From: Roseitalea sp.
GTDB lineage: Bacteria; Pseudomonadota; Alphaproteobacteria; Rhizobiales; Rhizobiaceae
Reading direction: 5' to 3'
NCBI GenBank assembly: GCA_017642895.1
Contig: JAEPON010000009.1
Location: 62,001-126,000, forward strand
Length of the DNA: 64,000 nucleotides
The translations under genes and the position numbers were made by a program. Under the pieces are notes generated by a model that was not told where the DNA came from, searched no databases, and worked only from the letters and a program-made list of their open reading frames with translations. Below are positions 13,961-21,952 of the stretch, piece after piece (position 1 is the first letter of the stretch; the number at the start of each line of letters is the position of its first letter).

Positions 13961-15592
13961 TCAGACCATCTGTTCGGGAATGAAGAGATGACGCTTGGCA
14001 AAGCGCCGTGTCTTGTGCAGCGGAAACGGCACCACGCCGGTTCCCTTGGCCCGCGCGCCCGCCGCGCTGCGCTCCAGAGCGTGGTGTCGCCAGCGTGCAA
14101 AGGTACCGGCCGGATCGGTCGCCGGCTCCAGCGTGGCCGCCTCGCCGCCCAGATGTGCCCGCCAAAGCTGCTCGCGGAGCGTACCGGCGAAATCGGCGTC
14201 GCGGGCGACGATGCCGGCTTCGACATCCCATTGCATGGAGCGTCCGTTCAGATTGGCAGATGACACGATCGCGGCGGCATCGTCGGCGACCGCGACCTTG
14301 GAATGCACATAGACCATGGACTTGTTGTGAAGGGCATCGCGCTCGATCGCCTCCTCGCGGGCAAGATCGTTGGTCAGGCTGAACGCGGCGAAACGATCGG
14401 GAAACAGCCGCGTCAAACGGTTCAGCGCACGCATTTGCAGCCATTCGCCGTACCGGTGAACGCCCGAATCGTCTCCTTCATAGGCGATGATGTCCGGCGC
14501 GCCAGGCAACAGCACGATGGCATGGAGATCTGGCCGCTTGCCGAGCGCCGCGACCAGGCCGTCCCGAGTGGCTGACGAGCGAAAGAACTGGGTTTCCAGA
14601 TAGACAAAGTGCCGGGCTTGCTCAAAGAGCTCCAGATGCGCGGCTTCAAGGTCTCGAACATCGGCACGCGGGCCGTATCGCAGCGGATGCCAGCCGGGTT
14701 TGGACATGGTGGTTGCCACCTCGACGGCACCGGCGTCATGTTGCTGCGCGCCATCATGCCCGTGCGCGCCTGCCGGTGCGGCAGGAACGAAGCGGATCGA
14801 TTGAGCCGGGTGCGCGCGCATGAACGCCGGAGCGTGCGAGTGCCCCTGGGTTTGAACCCGTGTCCAGCAGGTCTGGAAATGCGCCGCAAGACGTGCCACG
14901 GCCGGCCCCACGATCTCGACGCTGACATCGTGCCAGGTTTCGGGGGCCGAGCGCCTGTGATCAGGATCGTCATAGCGCCGTTCATCGATGTCCAATCCGC
15001 CAAGGATGGCACGCTCGCCATCCGCGATCAGGAACTTCTGATGCAGTGTTTGGGTGAAGTTGCGGCGCGGGGGCCAGAACGCGGCGTTGGCGCCTTCCGC
15101 CAGACCCGGCGGAAGGGTCCGTCCCTTGGCTTGGAACGCACGCACCGCGTGGCGCTGCTGTCTACGGGCCATCGGCCACACCAGCGTTCGCAGCAGCGCG
15201 CCCGATTGGCCGCCCGGATGGGCGACCAGCATATGCAGATTGTCTTTCAGATCGTCGTCGAGGTCGGCCACCGCGTTTTCCAGATGCCGGATCCGCTCCC
15301 AGACCGCGGCGTGCATGTCGGGTGCGCCCACGGGGTCAAAATCATTGAGCAGGAAGCGGACCCGAACGCCGCGCGACAGAGCATCGGCCAGCAAGGCGCC
15401 CCAATCGGTCAATCGCCGGTCATGCGCGTCCACCGATCGGGTCTTGGTTCGGGGCGAAAAGATGTGCAGCGCCAGATCGAGCCTTTGCCGGGCGGCCAGG
15501 ACCAGCGCCTCCATGGCCGGAAACGCCTGCTCGGCAGTAATCAACGGCACAAGCCGGCCACTGTGATCGGACACGGTATCCTCGCTTTGCAA
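13961..15592 (-). CDS. phospholipase D-like protein (two HKD motifs)
   Basis: About 543 residues with two PLD catalytic motifs: H184xK186xxxxD191 (HQKFLIADGERAILGGLD) and a second near residue 435 (HSKVAVADDAAAIVSSANLNGRS). This is the bacterial phospholipase D/transphosphatidylase layout, acting on phospholipid head groups; substrate and direction are not readable. No signal peptide is evident, so it is probably cytosolic or membrane-associated. Start 15592 is TTG; a GTG at 15574 with GAGG upstream is an alternative. Confidence 0.87.
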   Translation of the reverse strand: MQSEDTVSDHSGRLVPLITAEQAFPAMEALVLAARQRLDLALHIFSPRTKTRSVDAHDRRLTDWGALLADALSRGVRVRFLLNDFDPVGAPDMHAAVWERIRHLENAVADLDDDLKDNLHMLVAHPGGQSGALLRTLVWPMARRQQRHAVRAFQAKGRTLPPGLAEGANAAFWPPRRNFTQTLHQKFLIADGERAILGGLDIDERRYDDPDHRRSAPETWHDVSVEIVGPAVARLAAHFQTCWTRVQTQGHSHAPAFMRAHPAQSIRFVPAAPAGAHGHDGAQQHDAGAVEVATTMSKPGWHPLRYGPRADVRDLEAAHLELFEQARHFVYLETQFFRSSATRDGLVAALGKRPDLHAIVLLPGAPDIIAYEGDDSGVHRYGEWLQMRALNRLTRLFPDRFAAFSLTNDLAREEAIERDALHNKSMVYVHSKVAVADDAAAIVSSANLNGRSMQWDVEAGIVARDADFAGTLREQLWRAHLGGEAATLEPATDPAGTFARWRHHALERSAAGARAKGTGVVPFPLHKTRRFAKRHLFIPEQMV

Positions 15593-15622
15593 TTGCCTCC
15601 AACCAAACTAGGCTGAACCCAT

Positions 15623-16765
15623 ATGGTTCCCAACGGGCGATTGCGCCGGGAACAGGATGACGGAAACAGTCGCTTGACCGACAACAAATCCGATGATGGC
15701 GGCCGGAAGGGTGACGCACCGGTTCCGCCGTCAAGTGACATCGAGCATGTATCGACGGCTTTGGAAAACCTGTCCATCGCGCGGCGGCGTGCGCTGGCGC
15801 TGCACTATTCGGGCATTGCGACATGGGCCTGGGACGTAAGAACCGACGAAGTCGACGCCGATGGCGCTTTCCGTGACCTGTTCGGACTGTCTGGCGGTGT
15901 CGCGTTGACGTCGGCGCTGATCGTCGATCTGATCCACCCCGAGGATCGGCCACGGGTCAGCGAGGCGCTCGAGCGAACCATCAGCACGGGCGAACCCTAT
16001 GAAGAGCGTTTCAGGATCTCGACCGGTGACGGTGATATCCGCTGGCTGCGCGGGATCGGCGAGGCCCATCAGTGCGATGAAGACGGCAAGGCGACGGTTA
16101 TTGTCGGCCTCAACATGGATGCATCTGAAGAAAAGGAGACCGAAGCGCGGCTTATGGCGATCGTCGGCGAGATGCGACACCGCATCAAGAATTCGCTCGC
16201 CATGGTCAATTCGCTTGCTGCCGCAACGGCGCGGGAAAGCGGCGCCATTGACGACTTTGTCGAGAAGTTTCGCGGCCGGATTGATGCCTTGGCCGCAGCC
16301 CAGCGCGCCATCGGAACGACGGGCGACACGCATCTTGTTGACCTGCGCGCGGCGATTGAGGGTGCAATGGCGCCGTTTGTTGCAACAGCCGACTGGCAGC
16401 GTCGTATCACGGTCGATATCGCTGACACCGCCGTGGCGCCATCGCTTGGCCAGGCGCTGGCGCTGACGATCTACGAACTGGCTACCAATGCGATCAAGTA
16501 TGGCGCGCTCTTGTATGATGACGGCACCATCGCGCTCAAATGCTCTTTTTCAGACAACCAACAGGCGCTGGTCATCAGTTGGCGCGAGGCGCACGATGGT
16601 GCGCAGACCGATGTGCGCGCGACCGGCACCGGTTTCGGAACGAGACTGATCGACCGGCTGATCGCGGCCGAAAATGGTGTGATCGACCGACGTCATCTTA
16701 AATCCGGCTATATGGTCGAGCTCACCTTTCCTCTGCCAGCATCTTCGCAACAAGCGCTGCTTTAG
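15623..16765 (+). CDS. PAS-HWE family sensor histidine kinase
   Basis: 380 residues. A PAS fold at about 55-175 (YSGIATWAWDVRTDEV, then VGLNMDASEEKETEA) is followed by an HWE phosphoacceptor region (VGEMRHRIKNSLAMVNSLAAAT) and an ATPase region (LTIYELATNAIKYGALL, TGTGFGTRLID). It is soluble. This is the second HWE kinase near phyR and another candidate stress-response sensor. The first 40 residues are low in structure, so the ATG 15623 start may be early. The stop overlaps that of the convergent gene 16762-17085 by four bases. Confidence 0.87.
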   Translation: MVPNGRLRREQDDGNSRLTDNKSDDGGRKGDAPVPPSSDIEHVSTALENLSIARRRALALHYSGIATWAWDVRTDEVDADGAFRDLFGLSGGVALTSALIVDLIHPEDRPRVSEALERTISTGEPYEERFRISTGDGDIRWLRGIGEAHQCDEDGKATVIVGLNMDASEEKETEARLMAIVGEMRHRIKNSLAMVNSLAAATARESGAIDDFVEKFRGRIDALAAAQRAIGTTGDTHLVDLRAAIEGAMAPFVATADWQRRITVDIADTAVAPSLGQALALTIYELATNAIKYGALLYDDGTIALKCSFSDNQQALVISWREAHDGAQTDVRATGTGFGTRLIDRLIAAENGVIDRRHLKSGYMVELTFPLPASSQQALL

Positions 16766-17085
16766 CCCGACTGCTCACCGATCTGTTCGGTTCCGTCGGC
16801 GGCCACCATGTCGGCGCTGCCGCCAAGCATCGGCTCGACAACCAATTCGCCGTTGGCCGCGAAGAACCAACTGAATGTCAGATCGGATTCCAAGGCCGTT
16901 TGGACAAGCGGAACGCATGTGCCGACCGTTGTCGGATAGTCTTGCACGCGCCTGGCAATCTCCTCGAAATCGGCATGGCAGGCCGCTTCCGTCTGGTAGA
17001 AATCCACCGGCGAAGCCTGCGGACGGCAAACGTCGAGATTGTGTCCGCAACCCATCAGAAACAGAGCGAAAACTGCATTTTCCAT
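16762..17085 (-). CDS. small hypothetical stress-regulon protein, exported or anchored
   Basis: 107 residues with a short hydrophobic N-terminus (MENAVFALFLMGCG), then a region with several cysteines (CGHNLDVCR, ACHADFE, GTCVPL) and an acidic C-terminus. The family is not recognised. AAGGAG precedes the ATG, and an exact EcfG promoter lies 24 bases upstream, which makes the gene credible and places it in the stress regulon. Confidence 0.68.
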   Translation of the reverse strand: MENAVFALFLMGCGHNLDVCRPQASPVDFYQTEAACHADFEEIARRVQDYPTTVGTCVPLVQTALESDLTFSWFFAANGELVVEPMLGGSADMVAADGTEQIGEQSG

Positions 17086-17108
17086 CGCACATCTCCTTTG
17101 CGATGAAA

Positions 17109-17134
17109 AACGGCACCCCCCGCCGTACGGTTCC
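17109..17134 (-). promoter_or_regulatory. EcfG promoter of the 16762-17085 gene
   Basis: Minus-strand GGAAC (17134-17130) and CGTT (17112-17109), 17-base spacer, exact consensus. It is divergent from the PRC-barrel promoter, 24 bases away. Confidence 0.85.
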
Positions 17135-17157
17135 GAAAACGATCGGAAAAAAAGCTG

Positions 17158-17182
17158 GGAACGCTCGCGTATCTGGCGCGTT
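17158..17182 (+). promoter_or_regulatory. EcfG promoter of the PRC-barrel gene
   Basis: GGAAC at 17158-17162 and CGTT at 17179-17182, 16-base spacer, exact consensus, 82 bases upstream of the start codon. Confidence 0.84.
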
Positions 17183-17264
17183 GAAGCCCAGTCCGCCCGG
17201 CCTCACAACCGCGAAATTGCTTCGGCCGGACGGGTGAGTTTTGCAACCCACAAGGGAGACTACC

Positions 17265-18173
17265 ATGCTGAAACGCTTGATGACCACCACGACCGCACTG
17301 GTCGCGCTCGGCGGCGCCACGGCTTTTGCCGCGGAAGCGGGCACGGACGAGACGCGCGGCGTTTTCGACCGTGAGATGGCTGCCGATGCAGCCACCTTTT
17401 ACGACGCCGATTCGGCGCACATGCTCGCCACCAACCTGATCGGTTCGTACATCTACAACGGCTCCGGCGACGAGGCCGAAAGCGTTGGCGATGTCAACGA
17501 TGTCGTCTTTTCGACCGAAGGCGAGGTGATGGCGGTGATTGCCGGTGTCGGCGGCTTTCTGGGCATCGGCGAAAAGGAAGTCGCCATCTCGATCGACCGA
17601 CTGAATTGGCGTACCGGCCCGGACGGCGAGCGCTGGCTGGTCGGCGATCTGACCAGTGAACAGCTCAACGAAGCGCCGGGGTTCGACCGTACGGTGATCA
17701 CCAATCGCGAGCAGGCGATGATGACCGACGACCGCAAGCCCGCGGACGAAACCATGGCGGCGGCTGATGCCAATACCGAAGCCGACACCATGACCGGAAC
17801 GGAAACGGCGGCTGACGGTGATCGCACCTATGTGCCGCTCATCGAGACCTCTTTCGAGGCGGACCGTCTGATCGGCATGGATGTTCATGGCGCCAACGAC
17901 GAAGATGTCGGCGAAGTCGGAGACGTGCTGATCGGCGGCGACGGCGAAGTGCAGGCCGTGATCATCGATGTGGGCGGCTTCCTCGGCCTCGGCGAGAAGC
18001 CGGTTGCCGTATCGCTCGACAACATGATGATCGCCCGGGCCGACGATGCGTTCGACTGGTCGGTGATCAAGACCAGCCTGACTGCCGAGCAGCTCGAACA
18101 GCACCAGGCGTTCTCTCGTTCCGAGTATGAATCGGATCCCGACGCAGTGATCCTCGTCACTCCGGCAATGTAA
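17265..18173 (+). CDS. exported protein with two PRC-barrel domains
   Basis: 302 residues with a signal peptide (MLKRLMTTTTALVALGGATAFA). Two PRC-barrel repeats follow: about residues 55-125 (GDVNDVVFSTEGEVMAVIAGVGGFLGIGEKE) and about 205-270 (GDVLIGGDGEVQAVIIDVGGFLGLGEKP). The linker is acidic and Thr/Ala rich. Such secreted PRC-barrel proteins are common in rhizobial stress regulons; their role is unknown. The ATG has AAGGGAG upstream; an earlier in-frame ATG at 17241 is rejected. EcfG promoter upstream, terminator downstream. Confidence 0.88.
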   Translation: MLKRLMTTTTALVALGGATAFAAEAGTDETRGVFDREMAADAATFYDADSAHMLATNLIGSYIYNGSGDEAESVGDVNDVVFSTEGEVMAVIAGVGGFLGIGEKEVAISIDRLNWRTGPDGERWLVGDLTSEQLNEAPGFDRTVITNREQAMMTDDRKPADETMAAADANTEADTMTGTETAADGDRTYVPLIETSFEADRLIGMDVHGANDEDVGEVGDVLIGGDGEVQAVIIDVGGFLGLGEKPVAVSLDNMMIARADDAFDWSVIKTSLTAEQLEQHQAFSRSEYESDPDAVILVTPAM

Positions 18174-18182
18174 CCGAAAAGG

Positions 18183-18213
18183 ACCGCGCCCCGTCCGGCG
18201 GGGCGCGGTTTTT
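18183..18213 (+). terminator. rho-independent terminator after the PRC-barrel gene
   Basis: A perfect 10-bp stem (ACCGCGCCCC at 18183-18192, GGGGCGCGGT at 18200-18209) followed by five Ts. The AI-2E gene starts five bases later, so it probably relies on readthrough or an unseen promoter. Confidence 0.87.
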
Positions 18214-18217
18214 GCTG

Positions 18218-19375
18218 ATGATCGCATATGACAGTCTCGTGTTCCGGTCGCTTGCGACGATTGCGCTTCTGATCGCCATCGTCGCGGCCCTGTCTTTGGC
18301 CAAGGCTGTTTTCATCCCCATCTTCGTCGCGCTTTTGCTGGCGATCCTTTTGCACCTGCCGCTGGCCGCCCTGCAGCGCGCCGGCCTGCCCCGCTTTGCC
18401 TCCGCTGGCGTCATGGTGGTTGTCCTGTGTGCAGTGCTGGTCCTGTTTGCGCTGTTTGTATCGGCGCCGGCCCGCACACTTATTGATGATTATCCGCAGA
18501 TGCTGGGCGAATTGCGGGGCAAGGTGTTCAGCCTTCAGACGTCTCTTGCGGAGGCGCAGAAGGTCGGCGAGGCCATCGTCGATGTGGGCAAGGAGGTGGG
18601 CGACGCGCTCGAAGGCGGTCCGGCCGAGGTCGAGCAGGTGGTGGTGCGCGAGGGCAATCTCTGGATGCAGATGGCCTCGGGGTTCGCCGGCGGCATCGGC
18701 ACGATCGTGGTGACCCTGACGATTTTCGGCTTCATCTTTGCCATTCGCCGCCCGTTTCTGACGCTGGCGACCATCCCGTGTGGCACCATGGCATCCAAGC
18801 TGCGCGCCGCGCGTATCTGGAAAGGTGTCGAAGGGGATGTCAGCCACTATTTCTTTGTTACGACCTTGATCAATATCGGCCTGGGCACGGCGGTCGGGCT
18901 TGTGCTTTGGGCGCTCGGCGTGCCGATGCCGATCTTCTGGGGGTTCGTCGTCGGCGTTCTCAACTACATGCCGTTCGTCGGCCCGACGATCGGTTCGGGC
19001 CTTCTCCTGGCGGTGAGCGTCGTCCAGTTCGACACCGTGTTCCAGATGTTGGTGCCGGCGGCTGCCTATCTGGCGATCAACTTCATCGAAGCCAATTTCA
19101 TCACGCCCAACCTGGTCGGGCGCCGGGTCAACATCGCGCCGCTGGCGATCATCCTGTCGTTGCTGTTCTGGGGCTGGTTGTGGGGCTTTGTCGGTCTTTT
19201 CATCTCGATCCCAATGCTCGTCGTGCTCAATGCCGTTGCCGAACGCATCGACGGTCTTTCGGCGCTCAACCGCATGCTGACGCCGCGTGCCCGACGCGAC
19301 AATCGCTTCACCGCAAGATTGCAGGGAACTCAATCGCATGAAGCGCGTTTAAGCCCTGAAAGGAGGGTCCTATGA
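18218..19375 (+). CDS. AI-2E family transporter (PerM/UPF0118)
   Basis: About 385 residues with roughly eight hydrophobic segments in the family layout: two N-terminal pairs, a helical soluble stretch (about 95-160), then a C-terminal membrane bundle containing GVLNYMPFVGPTIGS and FITPNLVGRRVNIAPLA. Members export autoinducer-2 or act in ion/alkali tolerance; substrate here is unknown. TTG 18212 lies in the terminator T-run, so ATG 18218 is used. Its stop overlaps the next ATG (ATGA at 19372), making it the first of four coupled membrane-stress genes. Confidence 0.88.
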   Translation: MIAYDSLVFRSLATIALLIAIVAALSLAKAVFIPIFVALLLAILLHLPLAALQRAGLPRFASAGVMVVVLCAVLVLFALFVSAPARTLIDDYPQMLGELRGKVFSLQTSLAEAQKVGEAIVDVGKEVGDALEGGPAEVEQVVVREGNLWMQMASGFAGGIGTIVVTLTIFGFIFAIRRPFLTLATIPCGTMASKLRAARIWKGVEGDVSHYFFVTTLINIGLGTAVGLVLWALGVPMPIFWGFVVGVLNYMPFVGPTIGSGLLLAVSVVQFDTVFQMLVPAAAYLAINFIEANFITPNLVGRRVNIAPLAIILSLLFWGWLWGFVGLFISIPMLVVLNAVAERIDGLSALNRMLTPRARRDNRFTARLQGTQSHEARLSPERRVL

Positions 19376-19722
19376 CCGCAACCGCTACCAAATCGACAGG
19401 CCGAAGCAAGACACGCAACGGAGCATCGACGGCAAAAACCGACAATCTGGGCGATGAGATCGCCGCATTGCGCGAAGAGGTGGCCGCCGTGACCGACCGT
19501 TTGAGCAAAGTGGCTGGCGCCGGCGTGCGCGAAGCCAAGCAGCGCGGCGACGAATCCGCCATTGCGCTGCAGGAGACGAGTAATCAGCTCATCGACGACC
19601 TGACCCGTCAGCTCAACGACATCGAGGTCAAGGCCGGGACGGCGGTTCGCAAGAATCCCGTTCAGGCGCTGGGCATCGCCGCCGGCATCGGCTTCCTCGC
19701 GGCCATCCTGATGCGCAGGTAA
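19372..19722 (+). CDS. DUF883 (ElaB/YqjD-like) protein
   Basis: 116 residues: a Ser/Thr/Lys-rich N-terminus, a long amphipathic helix (about 30-90) and a C-terminal hydrophobic anchor (NPVQALGIAAGIGFLAAIL, then MRR). This is the ElaB/YqjD tail-anchored pattern; the E. coli homologues bind ribosomes at the inner membrane in stationary phase. Translationally coupled to the AI-2E gene and two bases before the next gene. Confidence 0.85.
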   Translation: MTATATKSTGRSKTRNGASTAKTDNLGDEIAALREEVAAVTDRLSKVAGAGVREAKQRGDESAIALQETSNQLIDDLTRQLNDIEVKAGTAVRKNPVQALGIAAGIGFLAAILMRR

Positions 19723-19723
19723 C

Positions 19724-20149
19724 ATGCTCACCGCGCTGACCACCATCTCACAACTGACCGCAGTCGACTTCAGGCGCCGCAAGCAGCGCTGGACGTCGGC
19801 GGCGGCGCTTTATGCGGTCGGCGGCATCGCCGGCCTTTTTGCCGTCGGCTTCGGCGCGGCCGCGGGGACCGTGGCGATCGCGCGAACCTACGATCTTCTG
19901 GTCGCGCTCGTCATCATGTCCGCCATCTTCCTGGCGATCGCGGCGCTGGCCATTATCGTCAATGCCGTCCTCGCCGCACGCGCCCGTCGCCGCCATTCGC
20001 GATCCGCGGCCGTCAAGAGCGCGGCGCTTGCCACGGGCCTTGTCGCCATGCGCCGCTCGGGCACGACGGCGCTTCCGCTCATCGCCGCGATCGCGGGCCT
20101 GGTTCTGGCCGGCCGACTGCTCGGCGACGATGAAGCGAGCGACGCATAA
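19724..20149 (+). CDS. phage-holin-like/YqjE-type membrane protein
   Basis: 141 residues with two central hydrophobic helices (AALYAVGGIAGLFAVGFGAA and LVALVIMSAIFLAIAALAII regions) and a third weaker one near the C-terminus. Size and position directly after an ElaB/YqjD-like gene match the yqjD-yqjE arrangement, where the second protein belongs to the holin-like DUF1469 group. Assignment to that exact family is inference. Role probably in the membrane stress module. Confidence 0.65.
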   Translation: MLTALTTISQLTAVDFRRRKQRWTSAAALYAVGGIAGLFAVGFGAAAGTVAIARTYDLLVALVIMSAIFLAIAALAIIVNAVLAARARRRHSRSAAVKSAALATGLVAMRRSGTTALPLIAAIAGLVLAGRLLGDDEASDA

Positions 20150-20175
20150 ACCAATAGCATACATTGGAGGGACCA

Positions 20176-21087
20176 TTGGAAGACCAGGGCAATACCGAGG
20201 TCGTCGGCGCTCTGTCCGACGAAGTTGACAATGCGTGGAGCACGCTTGCCACTCTGGTGGACGGGTTCTTCGCCATGCTCCCGAAGCTTGCGATCGCGCT
20301 TGTCGTGTTCACGCTGTTCTACGTCGTGGCGATGGGTGTTCGCCGTATCGTGCGGCGGGTCGCCAGCACCAAGAACCATCAAGGCTTGGGCAATGCACTT
20401 GGCCGGCTGGCCCATCTTGGCGTCGTCTTTGCCGGTTTTCTCGCCGCCGTCGGCATCATCGCGCCAAGCGTCGGCGCGGCCGAATTGCTGTCGATCCTCG
20501 GGGTCGGCTCGGTTGCGATCGGTTTCGCCTTTCGCGACATATTGCAGAACTTCCTCGCCGGCATTCTCATCTTGTTGCGCGAACCGTTCAGCAAGGGCGA
20601 CTGGGTGCAGCTTGGCGACCATGAGGGTATCGTGACGGCGATTTCCACACGCTCGACATGGATCCGCACGTTCGACGGCCGCGACATCGCCATTCCCAAT
20701 GGCGAAGTGTTCACCAATGCCATGACCGTTGTCACGCGCACGCCGACCATCCGCGCACAATATGAATTCGGGGTTGCCTACGACACCGATCTCGATCGGG
20801 CGATGGAGGTGATCCTGGATGCCGTCCGTGCGTTCAGCACGGTGCTTGACGATCCGGCACCCGATGCCGGCGTTGCCGATCTTGCTGGCTCGTCGGTCAA
20901 CATCCGCGCTCGCTGGTGGACGACCAATGATGATTTCTACCGGACCAAGCTCGATGTGATCAAGGCGGTCAAGGAAGCGCTTGATGAAGCGGGTATCGAC
21001 ATCCCGTTCCCCCAGCGCCAGCTTCTGTTCGATGCCAAGGAGCTGCTGCCGGTCACAGAGCGCTCACACAGCCAGGCGGCCGAGTGA
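20176..21087 (+). CDS. MscS-type mechanosensitive ion channel
   Basis: About 303 residues: a short N-terminus, transmembrane helices at about 30-55 and 80-105, then the pore helix and beta domain (LLSILGVGSVAIGFAFRDIL, NFLAGILILLREPFSKGDWV) and the RTFDGRDIAIPNGEV segment of MscS. It would release solutes on osmotic downshock. The TTG at 20176 has GGAGGGA at the right distance; an in-frame TTG at 20164 does not. Last gene of the 18218-21087 unit, followed by a terminator. Confidence 0.92.
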   Translation: MEDQGNTEVVGALSDEVDNAWSTLATLVDGFFAMLPKLAIALVVFTLFYVVAMGVRRIVRRVASTKNHQGLGNALGRLAHLGVVFAGFLAAVGIIAPSVGAAELLSILGVGSVAIGFAFRDILQNFLAGILILLREPFSKGDWVQLGDHEGIVTAISTRSTWIRTFDGRDIAIPNGEVFTNAMTVVTRTPTIRAQYEFGVAYDTDLDRAMEVILDAVRAFSTVLDDPAPDAGVADLAGSSVNIRARWWTTNDDFYRTKLDVIKAVKEALDEAGIDIPFPQRQLLFDAKELLPVTERSHSQAAE

Positions 21088-21137
21088 GGCCGGGAGGCGC
21101 TGCTGTTCCCACAAATCCGGCTTGAACCGGAACAGAA

Positions 21138-21174
21138 AGAACCCGCGTGGCGCATGGTCCTCGCGGGTTCTTTT
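21138..21174 (+). terminator. rho-independent terminator after mscS
   Basis: A perfect 10-bp stem (AGAACCCGCG at 21138-21147, CGCGGGTTCT at 21162-21171) with a 14-base loop, followed by TTTT. Confidence 0.85.
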
Positions 21175-21231
21175 CTTTTCGGTGTGGGAATTTGAAAATC
21201 TGCGCGGCACCGTCGTGCGCCGGCATGTGGT

Positions 21232-21399
21232 TCAGTGCGTGGCGATCAATACGGCGATCAGGATGAAGATGATCGCGACACACTGGATGAGCCCGCCTTC
21301 GGCGAGGCGGTCGGCGCGCGTTGCTTCGTCGTTGCGCGATGGCGTGACGGCGACCGATTCCACGGACGACAAGGGTGGCAAGGGCGACCCGTTTTTCAT
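21232..21399 (-). CDS. 55-residue tail-anchored hypothetical protein
   Basis: A short protein with a hydrophilic N-terminus (MKNGSPLPPLSSVES) and a C-terminal hydrophobic helix (CVAIIFILIAVLIATH), suggesting a tail-anchored membrane peptide. Its ATG overlaps the stop of the DUF2383 gene (ATGA at 21399-21396), good evidence for translational coupling and that it is real. No family recognised. Confidence 0.6.
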   Translation of the reverse strand: MKNGSPLPPLSSVESVAVTPSRNDEATRADRLAEGGLIQCVAIIFILIAVLIATH

Positions 21400-21875
21400 G
21401 ATCCCACACCGTCCCTATCGAGCTGCATGCCGTTCAGTTCGGCCAATTCCGCTTCGATCCTGTCGCGCTGGCTGATCAAGACACGGCGCTCGTCATCGGC
21501 CCAGTGCGTTTGCTCCAGCGCACGGTCAATCTGCTCAAGAACGCGCTTTTCTCCGTCGATCAGGCCGGGGATGATATCGGTGCCCAGCCCGTCGATCATG
21601 CCGCGAGCGGCCATCACCGACCGGTGGACCCATGACAGCCAGGATCCGTCGGGATCGGGCTCGCCGTTATGGGCGACGAGGATGCGCGCCGTCTGTTCGG
21701 CAAAATGGCGGTGCATGTCCGACAATCGGCGCAGGACGGGCTTTATTGTCTCGTCGGCGTTTTGAAGGCCCGCATCATAGCCGTTGGCGGCGTCCGTGTG
21801 ACGCACCTGAAGGGTCGCCAGTTCGGATAACCGCTCATCTTGCCTGATCTTCGGGTTTTGCAGGGACTGCAACAT
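21396..21875 (-). CDS. DUF2383 (ferritin-like) protein
   Basis: 159 residues, all-helical in appearance, with regular His/Glu/Asp-containing helices (ATLQVRHTDAANGYDAGLQ, LSDMHRHFAEQTARIL) of the DUF2383/PA2169-like ferritin-fold family. Members are small four-helix proteins of unknown function, often stress-related. The frame is open upstream to 22169 but only this part is protein-like; ATG 21875 is chosen. Coupled to the small tail-anchored gene downstream. Confidence 0.75.
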   Translation of the reverse strand: MLQSLQNPKIRQDERLSELATLQVRHTDAANGYDAGLQNADETIKPVLRRLSDMHRHFAEQTARILVAHNGEPDPDGSWLSWVHRSVMAARGMIDGLGTDIIPGLIDGEKRVLEQIDRALEQTHWADDERRVLISQRDRIEAELAELNGMQLDRDGVGS

Positions 21876-21903
21876 GCGGTGACAGCCTTTCGATTGACGG
21901 AAA

Positions 21904-21935
21904 GCAAAAGCCGACGGGGTGCTGGCCCCGCCGGC
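21904..21935 (-). terminator. terminator after the DUF992 gene
   Basis: Read on the minus strand, a 10-bp stem with one mismatch (arms 21935-21926 and 21919-21910, six-base loop) is followed by TTTTGCTTT. Confidence 0.75.
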
Positions 21936-21952
21936 GATCGACGATTTTCTGA

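Noticed and set aside
15606-15630. EcfG-like site (GGAAC, 16 bases, AGTT) upstream of the phospholipase D-like gene
   Set aside because: The -10 differs from CGTT and the -35 lies inside the start of the divergent kinase gene.
17885-19339. 484-codon minus-strand frame opposite the PRC-barrel and AI-2E genes
   Set aside because: Its charged, low-complexity translation mirrors the two real genes and crosses a strong terminator.
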